DNA from: Gemella haemolysans
GTDB lineage: Bacteria > Bacillota > Bacilli > Staphylococcales > Gemellaceae
Reading direction: 5' to 3'
DNA: 24,534 bases
Assembly: GCF_901873445.1 (NCBI RefSeq)
Contig: NZ_CABFLN010000024.1
Span: 1 to 24,534, forward strand
Part shown: positions 1 to 8,210 of the stretch, one piece after another
How the letters are laid out: every line of letters starts with the position of its first letter
How positions within the stretch are numbered: position 1 is the first letter of the stretch
Translations under genes and position numbers: made by a program
The notes under the pieces: model-generated
Seen by the model: only the letters and a program-made list of their open reading frames with translations
Databases searched by the model: none
Told to the model about the DNA's origin: nothing

Positions 1-84
1 ATTCAAGAACTAAAATCTAATTTACAATGTTTAACTATTTAATTTCAATCAAAAAATTATCTTTTTAATATCTATTTAAAAAAA

Positions 85-116
85 AAGGAATCATAAGCTT
101 AAAGCTCATGACCCTT
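85..116 (-). terminator. Terminator of the xerD-like...gatD operon
   Basis: Imperfect hairpin: AAGG/CCTT, TCAT/ATGA and AGCT/AGCT pair around a three-base loop. A run of nine A on the plus strand (78-86) gives a U tract on the minus-strand transcript. It lies about 100 bases past the gatD stop. A second small hairpin, TGATTG-ATAA-CAATCA at 154-169, lies between. I see no gene in 1-213. Confidence 0.65.
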
Positions 117-213
117 CTCATCAGTCCTAAATTTTGAAGAACCCTTAAAAATTTGATTGATAACAATCATACTTTTAAGTCGTATTCTTTAATATTATTT
201 TAATCGTTAAACT

Positions 214-942
214 TTACTTAATTGATTTCTTTAATAATTCAACCATATGCTTATTGGCATTTAATTCGATATCATTATTTAATTCAATAAAATCATACGT
301 TCCGTATTTATTGTCTAATGCTGCTTTAATCAGATAATCTGTTACATTAGGATTCTTAGGTAAAATTGGTCCATGAAGATAAGTCCCAATTAAATTATTA
401 TAAAGAATACCTTCTTTCTTATCTTCATCGTTATTTCCATATCCCACAACTACATTTCCTAATGTTTCATAATTATGATATGTTCTTCCACCATGATTTT
501 CAAAACCTACGATATTACCAAATTTTTCAGATTCAACTAGTATATTACCAATTAAACGTGGTGCATCTTTTTTTGATTCTGTATAAAAATCCAATATATT
601 TAGACCAGGTAATTTATCACCATCAACAGTTTTATAATATTCTCCTAAAAATTGATAACCACCACAGATTGTAAGTGCTGGAATACCATCTTCAATAGCC
701 GATTTAAATTCATGTTTAATTTTACTAAATTGTTCAGTTGCTATACATTGTTCTCTATCAGATCCACCACCGATGAAAAACATATCACAATCAGTAAGTT
801 TCACACCATCAGTTGAAGTAATATTCTCAATTTCGAGATTGATTCCTCTCCATTCACAACGTTTTTTTAGTGCAATAACATTTCCAATATCACCATATAA
901 ATTTAATTTATCAGGCATAAAATGATATAATTTTAAATCCAT
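214..942 (-). CDS. gatD: Lipid II isoglutaminyl synthase, glutaminase subunit GatD
   Basis: Class I glutamine amidotransferase of the CobB/CobQ-like type, 242 aa, the family's usual length. It frees ammonia from glutamine, and partner MurT uses the ammonia to amidate the stem-peptide D-glutamate of lipid II to D-isoglutamine in the cytoplasm. Visible residues: nucleophile Cys93 in ICGGYQ, His190 in GTYLHGP, and Arg129, matching Cys94, His189 and Arg128 of the staphylococcal protein as I recall it. The ATG at 942 lies four bases after the murT stop, so the two are translationally linked as the obligate complex requires. It is the last gene of the operon that starts near 5950. The family call is near certain. 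Confidence 0.95.
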   Translation of the reverse strand: MDLKLYHFMPDKLNLYGDIGNVIALKKRCEWRGINLEIENITSTDGVKLTDCDMFFIGGGSDREQCIATEQFSKIKHEFKSAIEDGIPALTICGGYQFLGEYYKTVDGDKLPGLNILDFYTESKKDAPRLIGNILVESEKFGNIVGFENHGGRTYHNYETLGNVVVGYGNNDEDKKEGILYNNLIGTYLHGPILPKNPNVTDYLIKAALDNKYGTYDFIELNNDIELNANKHMVELLKKSIK

Positions 943-946
943 AGAA

Positions 947-2248
947 TTATTTCTCCAATTCTCTTTGAGTCTCTACTAATGCAGTATAATTTGGAATAGC
1001 TATCGCATACTTCTCATTATAACTTTTTAGTTTGTCTACAGCTTCTGGTATACTCTCTAAAACAACAATATTTGCATCTATTCCAGTATATTTCAATCTT
1101 AATGCTAATTCTTTCGCTCGTTTACCAGAGCACACTATATTTTTTATTTTTTGTCCATTTAATATATCAAAGTCAGTATCCCAAATCCAAGATATATCAA
1201 TACCATCAGCGCCGTTATCATTTAATACTAATAGGTAGTTGATTTCTTCTTTTATCACATTAGCAATCGCTAAAGAAGCATTTAAACCTGCCGGATTTTT
1301 TGCTAAATTAAGTAATACTGTTGCACCATTCGATAGACTAATACTTTGCATACGACCATTAGTTGCAGTGTATGTTTCAAGACCATATTTTATTTTCTCA
1401 TCTTCTAAACCAAGCTCTTTTAGTAGTGAATACGCTGCAAGTAAATTATATATATTGTAATCTCCAGCTAATTTTGTAGCTATTGAAGCATTTTTATTAA
1501 TAGTCATATTAATAAATGGTTCTACAGTAGCATTCGTCACTTCATATTTTACATCTTGATGCTTAAAATCACATTTAGAACAGTGATAGAATCCTAGTTG
1601 ACTATAGTGTACATGATCATAAATTAATTCCATTCCACAATTAGGACAGAATTTAGATTCTGATATACCAAAATCAGAAAATTGATAAGCATCTTTAGCA
1701 ATACCAAAATATATATTATCTTCTCCATATTTTGAAAGCCTTGTAACAAAAGGATCGTCACTATTTAAAATAAGTTGTATATTTTTTCCTTCTAATTGCT
1801 CACCAATTGTTGAAATTAAAGTATCAATCTCACCAAATCTATCAATTTGATCTCTAAAAAAATTATTAATTACAAATTTAGTTGGAGTAATATATTGCAT
1901 TACTCTTCTAATCGAACCTTCATCAATTTCAATTACAGCTAACTTAGTATTATTATTGGCTTGAATAGCAAAAGTTGATATAATTCCATCCAACATATTC
2001 GCACCTTCAAAATTATTAATGAAATTCTTACCAGCACATCTTAATGTATGTCCAATAAGATTCGATGTAGTTGTTTTTCCATTTGTTCCCGTTACAAAAA
2101 CAATTTCATCAAAATCACTAGCCAATTTAGTTAATACATTATCATTAACTTTTCTTAATACTTTCCCCGGTAAATCCGTTCCTTTTTTACCTGCAATCTT
2201 ACTAGCAGTTCTCGTTAATTTTGCTAAATTTCTATAAAATCCTAGCAT
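947..2248 (-). CDS. murT: Lipid II isoglutaminyl synthase, Mur ligase-like subunit MurT
   Basis: Mur-ligase homologue, 433 aa, that activates the D-Glu alpha-carboxylate of lipid II with ATP and amidates it with ammonia from GatD. The P-loop GTNGKTT is at residues 54-60. A zinc ribbon inserted in the central domain is visible as Cys201-x2-Cys204 and Cys223-x2-Cys226, a hallmark of MurT that separates it from MurC-F. The conserved ADG-x-D-x-SWIWD stretch near residues 347-357 is the region expected to supply the acidic residue to the GatD active site. The start ATG has AAAGGAG five bases upstream. It follows the response regulator by 11 bases. In staphylococci murT-gatD is usually a free-standing pair; here it is the tail of the condensin operon. 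Confidence 0.95.
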   Translation of the reverse strand: MLGFYRNLAKLTRTASKIAGKKGTDLPGKVLRKVNDNVLTKLASDFDEIVFVTGTNGKTTTSNLIGHTLRCAGKNFINNFEGANMLDGIISTFAIQANNNTKLAVIEIDEGSIRRVMQYITPTKFVINNFFRDQIDRFGEIDTLISTIGEQLEGKNIQLILNSDDPFVTRLSKYGEDNIYFGIAKDAYQFSDFGISESKFCPNCGMELIYDHVHYSQLGFYHCSKCDFKHQDVKYEVTNATVEPFINMTINKNASIATKLAGDYNIYNLLAAYSLLKELGLEDEKIKYGLETYTATNGRMQSISLSNGATVLLNLAKNPAGLNASLAIANVIKEEINYLLVLNDNGADGIDISWIWDTDFDILNGQKIKNIVCSGKRAKELALRLKYTGIDANIVVLESIPEAVDKLKSYNEKYAIAIPNYTALVETQRELEK

Positions 2249-2259
2249 GTTTTCTCCTT

Positions 2260-2976
2260 TTACAGACTATTTTGTGATGTATCAAATTTATATCCTATAC
2301 CCCAAACAGTAACAATCATTTGAGCAACTTTTGGAGAAATCTTATCAAATTTCTTCCTTACACGCTTAATATGTGTATCTACAGTTCTCAAATCCGAATA
2401 AAAATCATAATCCCATACAGCTCTAAGAATTTCATTTCGTTTAAAAGCCTTATCAGGTGATTTTGCTAAAAATAATAATAAATCAAATTCTTTAGGCGTC
2501 AACAACACTTCACTATCTTCGACAATTACTTTATGTGAATTAACATCAATTATTAATCCCGGAAAAACTAATACGTCTTTTGTGTAAAGTTCCGGAGTAT
2601 AAAATACACTTCGTTTTGTACGTTGAAGAATGGCATTTATTCTTAACATGAGTTCTCTAGGACTAAAAGGCTTAATAACGTAGTCATCTGCACCTAATTC
2701 AAATCCTTCTACCCTACTTTGTTCATCCGCCTGAGCAGACATAATAATTACAGGAGTAGCCTTTGTTTTTCTAAGTTCAGATAAAATAGATTTACCATTT
2801 AACATAGGTAATTGCACATCTAATAAGACACAAGAATAATCCATATACTTCAATCGCTCTAAACCATCATTACCGTTACTAGCTTCATCTACAATATAAC
2901 CCTCTTTTTCAAGATACATTACTAATAATTTTCTTATTCTTTCTTCATCATCTACAATCAATACTCTCTCTGCCAC
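2260..2976 (-). CDS. srrA: OmpR/PhoB-family response regulator, SrrA/ResD-like, no adjacent kinase
   Basis: DNA-binding response regulator, 238 aa. The receiver domain (about 1-120) has the acidic pair Asp10/Glu11, phospho-acceptor Asp53 in LLDVQLPM and Lys102 in IKPFSP. A winged-helix output domain follows (about 130-232) with the VDTHIKRVRKKF recognition region. The order scpA-scpB-rluB-regulator matches the srrA/resD locus of Staphylococcus and Bacillus, where the regulator controls respiration and redox genes with kinase SrrB/ResE. Here no histidine kinase follows; murT starts 11 bases later. The start is GTG at 2976 with AGGAAG upstream. The exact orthology (SrrA rather than another OmpR-type regulator) rests on synteny. 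Confidence 0.85.
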   Translation of the reverse strand: MAERVLIVDDEERIRKLLVMYLEKEGYIVDEASNGNDGLERLKYMDYSCVLLDVQLPMLNGKSILSELRKTKATPVIIMSAQADEQSRVEGFELGADDYVIKPFSPRELMLRINAILQRTKRSVFYTPELYTKDVLVFPGLIIDVNSHKVIVEDSEVLLTPKEFDLLLFLAKSPDKAFKRNEILRAVWDYDFYSDLRTVDTHIKRVRKKFDKISPKVAQMIVTVWGIGYKFDTSQNSL

Positions 2977-2995
2977 AATACATCACTTCCTAATT

Positions 2996-3727
2996 TTACT
3001 TTTCACCATTTTTTGCCTTATTAATAAGTCTTTTTACCTCATGAATAGTAAGAGTTCTATACTCACCTTTTTTTAATCCTTCTAACGTTAAATCTTCAAT
3101 CGATTCACGTTTTAATTTCATTACTTCATAGCCTAAAGCTTCAAACATTCTTCTTACTTGTCTATTTTTCCCTTCGTGGATAGTTAATCTAACTAAAGTA
3201 TTACCACTCTTATTTTTATTTTTAACTATATTCACTTCTGCTTTTGCAGTCTTATAATTATCTATTCTCACACCATTACGAAGAATTCTAAGGTGATTTT
3301 CTTCTAGTTTTCCATTTATTTTAGCAACATACGTTTTTTTTATTTTATGCTTAGGGTGCGTTATTAAATTAATAAACTCACCATCATTAGACATGATAAG
3401 TGCTCCTGAAGTATCATAGTCTAGTCTACCAACAGGTACAACACGTTCGCTAACATTTTCAAAGAAGTCTTTCACACAAGTTCTATCTTTCTCATCAGAC
3501 ATTGACGTAATTACCTTCTCCGGTTTATAGAATAAATAATATCTCTTATTTTCTTTTAATAAACGAACACCCTCTACTATGATAATATCACTAGGTTCAG
3601 CTTTGACACCAAGTTCTTTTACAACTTCACCATTAACACTTACTTTTCCATCAAGAATTAATTGTTCTGCCTTTCTCCTTGATGTATATCCTGATGCAGC
3701 TATTAATTTTTGCAGTCTTTCTGCCAT
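2996..3727 (-). CDS. rluB: 23S rRNA pseudouridine synthase RluB-type
   Basis: Pseudouridine synthase of the RsuA/RluB family, 243 aa, expected to isomerise a uridine in the peptidyl-transferase region of 23S rRNA (U2605 in E. coli numbering for RluB). An S4 RNA-binding domain occupies about residues 1-60, starting MAERLQKLIAASGYTSRRKA. The catalytic motif GRLDYDTSG has the nucleophile Asp103, and the family's conserved HEGKNRQVRRMF stretch is present near the C-terminal third. The ATG has a strong GGAGG five bases upstream. Its position between scpB and the response regulator is the standard one in this phylum. RsuA or RluE-like specificity cannot be excluded from sequence, but context favours RluB. 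Confidence 0.92.
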   Translation of the reverse strand: MAERLQKLIAASGYTSRRKAEQLILDGKVSVNGEVVKELGVKAEPSDIIIVEGVRLLKENKRYYLFYKPEKVITSMSDEKDRTCVKDFFENVSERVVPVGRLDYDTSGALIMSNDGEFINLITHPKHKIKKTYVAKINGKLEENHLRILRNGVRIDNYKTAKAEVNIVKNKNKSGNTLVRLTIHEGKNRQVRRMFEALGYEVMKLKRESIEDLTLEGLKKGEYRTLTIHEVKRLINKAKNGEK

Positions 3728-3736
3728 ATCGTCCTC

Positions 3737-4285
3737 CTAATTTTGTAAAAATTTATTAATTTCCTCATTACTAACAATTTCCGATTTCGGTAATTGTTCT
3801 AAACTTTCTAATCCAAAAACATCTAAAAATATATCTGTTGTTTCATATAATTTAGGTTTCCCAATCGTGTCTAACGTTTTGTTAGATACTATAAGTTCTT
3901 TACTAACAAGAGAGTGTAATATAGAATCACTACTTACACCCCTTATCTTATCAATTTGAACTTTTGTAATTGGTTGATTATAAGCTATAATTGCTAAAGT
4001 TTCTAAAGATGCTTTAGATAATTTAACAAGATTTTTTGAGATAACAGCTTTTTTTATTACTTCAGCCATTTCATCTCTCAAAAGCATTTTGTATGTTGTT
4101 CCGAATTTTTTAATAATCAATGAATTATTAATCTTATTATAATCCTCACAAAATACATTCAACATATTTTCTGCTTCATGCATTTCTACTTCCATGAAAG
4201 TAGAAAAGTATTCAATATTCAGACCTTCTTCTCCTTTCATGAAAAGTAAAGCCTCTATTATTTTCTTAGTTTCATCTAATAGCAT
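3737..4285 (-). CDS. scpB: Segregation and condensation protein B
   Basis: ScpB, 182 aa, the dimeric winged-helix (kite) subunit that binds ScpA and with it forms the SMC-ScpAB condensin for chromosome compaction and segregation. Typical signatures are the SKASLETLAIIAYNQPITK segment near residues 90-108 followed by a second winged-helix repeat. Length is normal. It starts one base after the scpA stop and lies nine bases before rluB, so translation of the three is probably coupled. Smc itself is not in the window. Confidence 0.95.
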   Translation of the reverse strand: MLLDETKKIIEALLFMKGEEGLNIEYFSTFMEVEMHEAENMLNVFCEDYNKINNSLIIKKFGTTYKMLLRDEMAEVIKKAVISKNLVKLSKASLETLAIIAYNQPITKVQIDKIRGVSSDSILHSLVSKELIVSNKTLDTIGKPKLYETTDIFLDVFGLESLEQLPKSEIVSNEEINKFLQN

Positions 4286-4286
4286 G

Positions 4287-4988
4287 TTAATCTTCCTTTG
4301 ATTTATATTCTAAAATGATTTCACCATCTTTGTCAACACATTGTAATTCTTGATCCTTTATCATAGCTAAAACACCTATAAACATCAAAACAATTTCATT
4401 TTTTTGAGAATAGGTCTTAACAAGGTCGAAGAAATTCATTTTCGTTTTATTTTTAAATTTATTAACAAGCTCTTCTTTTACCTCTTCAAATGATACTTCT
4501 CTACGATAACTAACTAGTGAAATTTCATTTTCATTTTCATCAAAAGATCTAAGAATATTCTCCATAGCCCTTAGCAACTTAGAAGATGGCATTCTCAAAG
4601 TTTCAACACTACCTACAACATCTAAATTAATACTTTCCTTATCTAAAAATTGCGCTCTCATTCGTTGAAGATTATCTAGTTTCTCACTTAGTTCTTTATA
4701 GTTTTTATAATCAAGGAGCTGTTGAACTAAATCCTCTTCATCTTCAATAGTTTCATTTTCAAACTTAGGAAGTAAATTCTTACTTTTAATATGGAGCAAA
4801 GTTGCAGCCATAACAATATATTCTTCTGCATTTTCTAATGAAAAGTCATCATTATTATTTATATATTCTAAATAGCTCTCTGTTAGTTGTGCTATAGGAA
4901 TATTATAAATATCAATCTCCATCTTTTCTATTAAGTGCAAAAGCAAATCAAGTGGCCCTTGAAAAATCTCTAAGTTAACATTATACAT
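4287..4988 (-). CDS. scpA: Segregation and condensation protein A
   Basis: ScpA kleisin, 233 aa. It bridges the SMC head and neck and recruits ScpB. The N-terminal FQGPLDLLLHLIEKMEIDIY block is the family fingerprint and forms the SMC-neck binding helices. The C-terminal winged-helix segment includes FFDLVKTYSQKNEIVLMFIGVL. An acidic linker lies in between, as usual. The gene starts five bases after the xerD-like stop. A purine-rich AAGGATAAG precedes the ATG. Confidence 0.95.
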   Translation of the reverse strand: MYNVNLEIFQGPLDLLLHLIEKMEIDIYNIPIAQLTESYLEYINNNDDFSLENAEEYIVMAATLLHIKSKNLLPKFENETIEDEEDLVQQLLDYKNYKELSEKLDNLQRMRAQFLDKESINLDVVGSVETLRMPSSKLLRAMENILRSFDENENEISLVSYRREVSFEEVKEELVNKFKNKTKMNFFDLVKTYSQKNEIVLMFIGVLAMIKDQELQCVDKDGEIILEYKSKED

Positions 4989-4993
4989 TTATC

Positions 4994-5899
4994 TTATCCT
5001 TTTTTAATCGTCTTTCTTGGATGATTACTAATCATTCTTTTCGATTTATTTCCCTCTAAACTAGAGAAATATAACTTCAAACTATGAATATTTTTCAAAC
5101 CTAACAATTCTTGTACTTCTTCTGCTGGAACCTTATCTTCTAGCAAATGAATTGCTAAAGAATTTCTAAAATTCATAGTATTTAGCTCTTTTGTTAATCC
5201 TAAATCTTGTTGGCGTTTTTTAAATATTTTCCAGAAACCTTGACGACTAATTCCTTCACCATCTTGGTTCAAGAATAATTTACTGTCCTCTTTAATATCA
5301 GGATATTCTTTTTTTAATTCAGCAATGTAATTCTCAATTGCCTCTACCGATTCTCTATTAAGTGCAACCGTACGGAATCCTTCTTTTTTTCTATATTTTA
5401 AAAATCCGATAGTAGTATTAACATCCTTTAATTCTAAGTTTATACATTCCGTTGGTTTAATACCGATAGAATATGATAACTCAAATATAGCTTTATCTCG
5501 AAAACCAATTAAATTTTTTGTTTTCACATCTAAAATCTTAGAAATTTCTTGTCTTGTAAAAATTACAGGTTCTTGATGTTCTTCCTTATCGATATGAACA
5601 TCAATATTGACCCTATTTGGAATAATTTTTTCAATCCATAAATACTCCACAAAAATGTGAACAGTAGATATCGTTCTTGATAATGTTGCAGATGAATATT
5701 CTTTTTCTCTCAGATAATCTATATATCTAGAAATAAATTCTTCATTTAACCAAGAATAGTCTTCAGTAGCATATCCTTTTTCAGCTAAATATAAAAAGAT
5801 TTTTTTTAAATCCCTATCATATGAATTGATAGTATTTGTTGAAAACTCTTTTCTATTTATCAAATACTCATTAAAATTGTTTAATACTGTTTCACTCAT
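4994..5899 (-). CDS. xerD: XerD-like tyrosine recombinase homologue with a degraded active site
   Basis: 301 aa, full XerD length, with an N-terminal SAM-like core-binding domain (about 1-100) and a C-terminal catalytic fold. Measured against E. coli XerD (R148, K172, H244, R247, H270, Y279), this protein reads Lys148 in GIKPTE, Lys171/172, Met242, Arg245, Leu268 in LLGLKN and Tyr277. So the first Arg and both His are replaced, while the second Arg and the Tyr nucleophile remain. It heads the scpA-scpB operon with strong GGGGG upstream of the ATG. Streptococci have a shorter XerD-like protein beside scpA that also lacks active-site residues and does not recombine dif. This looks like a longer counterpart. 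A DNA-binding or structural role is possible; strand exchange by itself is doubtful. Confidence 0.85.
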   Translation of the reverse strand: MSETVLNNFNEYLINRKEFSTNTINSYDRDLKKIFLYLAEKGYATEDYSWLNEEFISRYIDYLREKEYSSATLSRTISTVHIFVEYLWIEKIIPNRVNIDVHIDKEEHQEPVIFTRQEISKILDVKTKNLIGFRDKAIFELSYSIGIKPTECINLELKDVNTTIGFLKYRKKEGFRTVALNRESVEAIENYIAELKKEYPDIKEDSKLFLNQDGEGISRQGFWKIFKKRQQDLGLTKELNTMNFRNSLAIHLLEDKVPAEEVQELLGLKNIHSLKLYFSSLEGNKSKRMISNHPRKTIKKG

Positions 5900-5949
5900 A
5901 TAAATACCCCCTTAGTATTAAAACTACCCTAATTTTTATTTCTATATTG

Positions 5950-5978
5950 ATTATAACATCTATAAAACTTTATGTAAA
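5950..5978 (-). promoter_or_regulatory. Promoter of the seven-gene xerD-like...gatD operon
   Basis: Read on the minus strand: -35 TTTACA at 5973-5978, a 17-base spacer, and -10 TATAAT at 5950-5955 with an upstream TG (TGTTATAAT). This is close to the sigma-A consensus and lies about 50 bases before the start codon. It is the only good promoter seen in front of the seven closely packed genes. Confidence 0.75.
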
Positions 5979-6013
5979 TGCATTTGCGACAATTTTTCAT
6001 TTAAATATAAAAT

Positions 6014-6064
6014 TTCCAAGATGATAAAAACTACTGATTATAGCACTTTAAAATCACCTTGGAA
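6014..6064 (-). terminator. Terminator downstream of the DUF1275 gene
   Basis: Arms TTCCAAG-A-TGAT (6014-6025) and ATCA-C-CTTGGAA (6053-6064) pair with a single mismatch around a 27-base loop. It begins ten bases past the stop of the minus-strand gene, and a T-rich stretch follows on that strand. The long loop makes it weaker than a textbook terminator. Confidence 0.45.
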
Positions 6065-6074
6065 TTAAATTATT

Positions 6075-6779
6075 TTATATTATCTTTTTTCCAAATTTAT
6101 TATTAATTATAGTTACAAATATTAGATTGATACAAATGATAAAAATCGGAACAATTATTGCTTTATGTAAGAAATATTTTGACATTGCAGCCCCTAATAT
6201 TACCCCTGAAAGAAAAACAGTTATTACACTCAAATAAATAAGAAAAGGCATTTTGCTTTCTTTCTTCTTCAAAATAAAATATTTATATAGATGCTCACTC
6301 ATTGATCTCAAATTACCAGTACAAAAAACACTTGCAAAAACTAAGTTATTAACTTTTCTAAATCCATCAAACTGGATAGCACATATAAACGAAATAACTA
6401 TTGGTCTTATATCTACTCCAAAATATTTATGTTTAATTGAAATTATAACCAAAGCCACAATTTGTGTCAAAAGCAACATATAAATATGTTTAAAAATAGA
6501 TAATTCTTTATATTTTGTTTCAATAAACTTACTTACTAATACCCCTATAACAAAAGACAATATAGGTATTGAATAATGTAGTACTTCTGAAAAATTACCT
6601 TCAATCAAATCTATTCCAACAAAAATTAAATTTCCAGTTTGTGCATTTGCAAAAATACCGCCACAATTAACAAAAGTATATGCATCAAAAAAACCACCCA
6701 CAGCCGTAAGTAACAAACAAAACATTAATTGTTCATGGACAGGAAGATTTCTATTCATCAAAGTTTCACGTAAATTCAT
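6075..6779 (-). CDS. DUF1275 (YoaK-family) membrane protein
   Basis: Integral membrane protein of 234 aa. The signature stretch near the N-terminus, GGFFDAYTFVNCGGIFANAQTG, identifies the YoaK/DUF1275 family, whose biochemical role is not established. Six or so hydrophobic segments follow, with a lysine-rich cytoplasmic loop (ILKKKESK) in the middle. The reading frame runs further upstream to a TTG at 6794, but that TTG touches the AAGGAG at 6795-6800. The ATG at 6779 is the more reasonable start even though its spacing, 15 bases, is long. The gene follows the NUDIX gene by 29 bases and probably shares its promoter. Function and substrate are unknown. Confidence 0.8.
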   Translation of the reverse strand: MNLRETLMNRNLPVHEQLMFCLLLTAVGGFFDAYTFVNCGGIFANAQTGNLIFVGIDLIEGNFSEVLHYSIPILSFVIGVLVSKFIETKYKELSIFKHIYMLLLTQIVALVIISIKHKYFGVDIRPIVISFICAIQFDGFRKVNNLVFASVFCTGNLRSMSEHLYKYFILKKKESKMPFLIYLSVITVFLSGVILGAAMSKYFLHKAIIVPIFIICINLIFVTIINNKFGKKII

Positions 6780-6808
6780 ACTTCTTAAAATCAACTCCTT
6801 AAATAAAA

Positions 6809-7693
6809 TTAATCAAATATTGTATTCCAGTTATCAACATTATTATAGCAATCAAAACACATTTCTAATTGTTTTTTTGTCGTTCTCGTAACAGATAATT
6901 CTGGGAGTTCATCAAGTGAATAAAACTCAGCTCCCGATGTTTCAGTATTTTCTACAAAACTATGACTAACATATTCACAAAGAACAAATATTTTCACCAT
7001 ACCAAAAGGAAAGTTAACATGGTGGTGTCTATTATAATCAAGCACAGCAACAATTTTAAGAGGATTAACTACCGCTCCTGCTTCTTCACTTGCCTCTTTT
7101 ATGACATTTTCACGAATACTTTTATTTACATCCTGATAACCACCAGGAAGAGCCCATTTGCCATCAAGTTGCTCTTTTACCAATAATATTTTATTATCTT
7201 CAATAACAGCAGCTCTAGTTTCTACTTTAGGGGTTTGATAGCCTAGTTCACCTGCAAAATCTATTTTAATTTTTTCAATTGGAATATCATATTTAAACGA
7301 TAACATCTCACACGCAATTTCTCTAATTCGTTCTGAACGTTCTCTATCAAATTTATCTTTACTATAGGCTAAACTACATTGTGACAAAAATTGGAGTTCT
7401 TGTGCCCATTTTTTCCAAACATCATCTTTAAATACTCGTACTATATCTTCAATATTTTTTATAAATATAGCATTCTTAACATCTAAAAAATCATAGTCTT
7501 CTTTTAATAGAAATACATTAATTAGTGTATTGCTAAGGTTATTTTTATTATCAGTTAAAAACAAAGCATTAGACTCTATAATTTTTGAATCTTCAATAAA
7601 TTCAAAAGGTATAGAGTAATCAAAAAATATCTGTTTTAACTCATCTGTAATTTTAACTTCTAAATTCTTATCTATATATAATTTTTGATACAT
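6809..7693 (-). CDS. NUDIX hydrolase with an extra N-terminal domain
   Basis: 294 aa. The C-terminal NUDIX fold spans about residues 155-285 with box GGYQDVNKSIRENVIKEASEEAG (184-206). The metal-binding EASEEAG core is intact (Glu200, Glu203, Glu204), but the usual first Glu of the box is Lys191, as I recall for the YjhB-like ADP-ribose pyrophosphatase subgroup. Residues about 95-155 (WAQELQFLSQCSLAYSKDKF onward) resemble the NUDIX_N helical region of that subgroup. The first 90 or so residues match nothing I recognise. The substrate is probably a nucleoside diphosphate sugar, by family only. The ATG is preceded by GGAGG and an extended -10 promoter. It is the first gene of a pair with the DUF1275 protein. 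Confidence 0.8.
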   Translation of the reverse strand: MYQKLYIDKNLEVKITDELKQIFFDYSIPFEFIEDSKIIESNALFLTDNKNNLSNTLINVFLLKEDYDFLDVKNAIFIKNIEDIVRVFKDDVWKKWAQELQFLSQCSLAYSKDKFDRERSERIREIACEMLSFKYDIPIEKIKIDFAGELGYQTPKVETRAAVIEDNKILLVKEQLDGKWALPGGYQDVNKSIRENVIKEASEEAGAVVNPLKIVAVLDYNRHHHVNFPFGMVKIFVLCEYVSHSFVENTETSGAEFYSLDELPELSVTRTTKKQLEMCFDCYNNVDNWNTIFD

Positions 7694-7721
7694 AAGTTAC
7701 CTCCACAGGCTTATATATTTT

Positions 7722-7730
7722 ATTATATCA
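7722..7730 (-). promoter_or_regulatory. Extended -10 promoter of the NUDIX-DUF1275 pair
   Basis: Minus-strand TGATATAAT, a perfect TGnTATAAT, about 30 bases before the NUDIX start codon. No good -35 is visible, which is common for extended -10 promoters. Confidence 0.55.
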
Positions 7731-7862
7731 TACTTTTTATATATTACTAGAAGGTTGATGAAAATTAATTATTGTTTTCAATACTTAAAATCCCTTATTA
7801 TTTGAGTTATATTTTACATAGTAATTTCTATGAAATTGATATGCAAATTATCAATAAAAATG

Positions 7863-7891
7863 TTGCTAGATTTTAATATTAGGTGTATAAT
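7863..7891 (+). promoter_or_regulatory. Promoter of the small membrane protein gene
   Basis: -35 TTGCTA (7863-7868), a 17-base spacer, and -10 TATAAT (7886-7891), 34 bases before the start codon at 7926. It is divergent from the promoter at 7722-7730. Confidence 0.7.
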
Positions 7892-7925
7892 AATTAGTGT
7901 AAGTAAAATTTAAGGAGTGATAATG

Positions 7926-8108
7926 ATGAAATATATTATTTCACTAATTTGGTCATTTATATTTGCATTTATTGTAATATTTATCGTATCATCTATTTTA
8001 GGTAGCAATGGTGAAGTTAATACACTTCGTGACTGTGCAATACTTTCTGTAATGTTTACAGTGTTTGTTGCATTATTAGACGCTGTAGGCTTTGATAAAA
8101 AGCGTTAA
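7926..8108 (+). CDS. Small two-helix membrane protein, DUF2929/YjzD-like
   Basis: 60 aa from the ATG at 7926, with AAGGAG (7912-7917) eight bases upstream. A GTG at 7917 and an ATG at 7923 are in frame but overlap or crowd that ribosome site. Two hydrophobic segments, about residues 4-25 and 38-53, are separated by a short polar loop (GSNGEVNTLRD), and the tail is basic (FDKKR). Size, the MKYIISLIWSF start and the ILSVMFTVFVALL second helix resemble DUF2929 (YjzD) proteins of Bacillales, whose function I do not know. A terminator-like hairpin follows 41 bases after the stop. Confidence 0.65.
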   Translation: MKYIISLIWSFIFAFIVIFIVSSILGSNGEVNTLRDCAILSVMFTVFVALLDAVGFDKKR

Positions 8109-8149
8109 TAAGGTTGATTATTTATTTAATAAAAATTTTTTACATAAAG

Positions 8150-8190
8150 AAAGTAGGTATTGAGGTATGTCCTCTTTCCTACTTTTTCTT
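8150..8190 (+). terminator. Hairpin between the small membrane gene and mutX: terminator or attenuator
   Basis: Outer stem AAAGTAGG/CCTACTTT (8150-8157, 8178-8185) and inner stem GAGG/CCTC (8162-8165, 8171-8174) with a five-base loop, followed by TTTTTCTTT. It sits only 20 bases before the mutX ATG and nine before its ribosome site. No clear separate mutX promoter is seen after it, so it may act as a leaky terminator or attenuator. Confidence 0.65.
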
Positions 8191-8210
8191 TAAATATAGG
8201 AGATGGTTAT

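Noticed and set aside
366..674. A 102-codon plus-strand ORF inside gatD
   Set aside because: It is antisense to a clearly real gene, has no family resemblance, and its His/Tyr-rich composition is that of a shadow frame.
8160..8210. Upstream TTG extension of mutX
   Set aside because: It lies inside the terminator hairpin; the ATG at 8211 has its own ribosome site.
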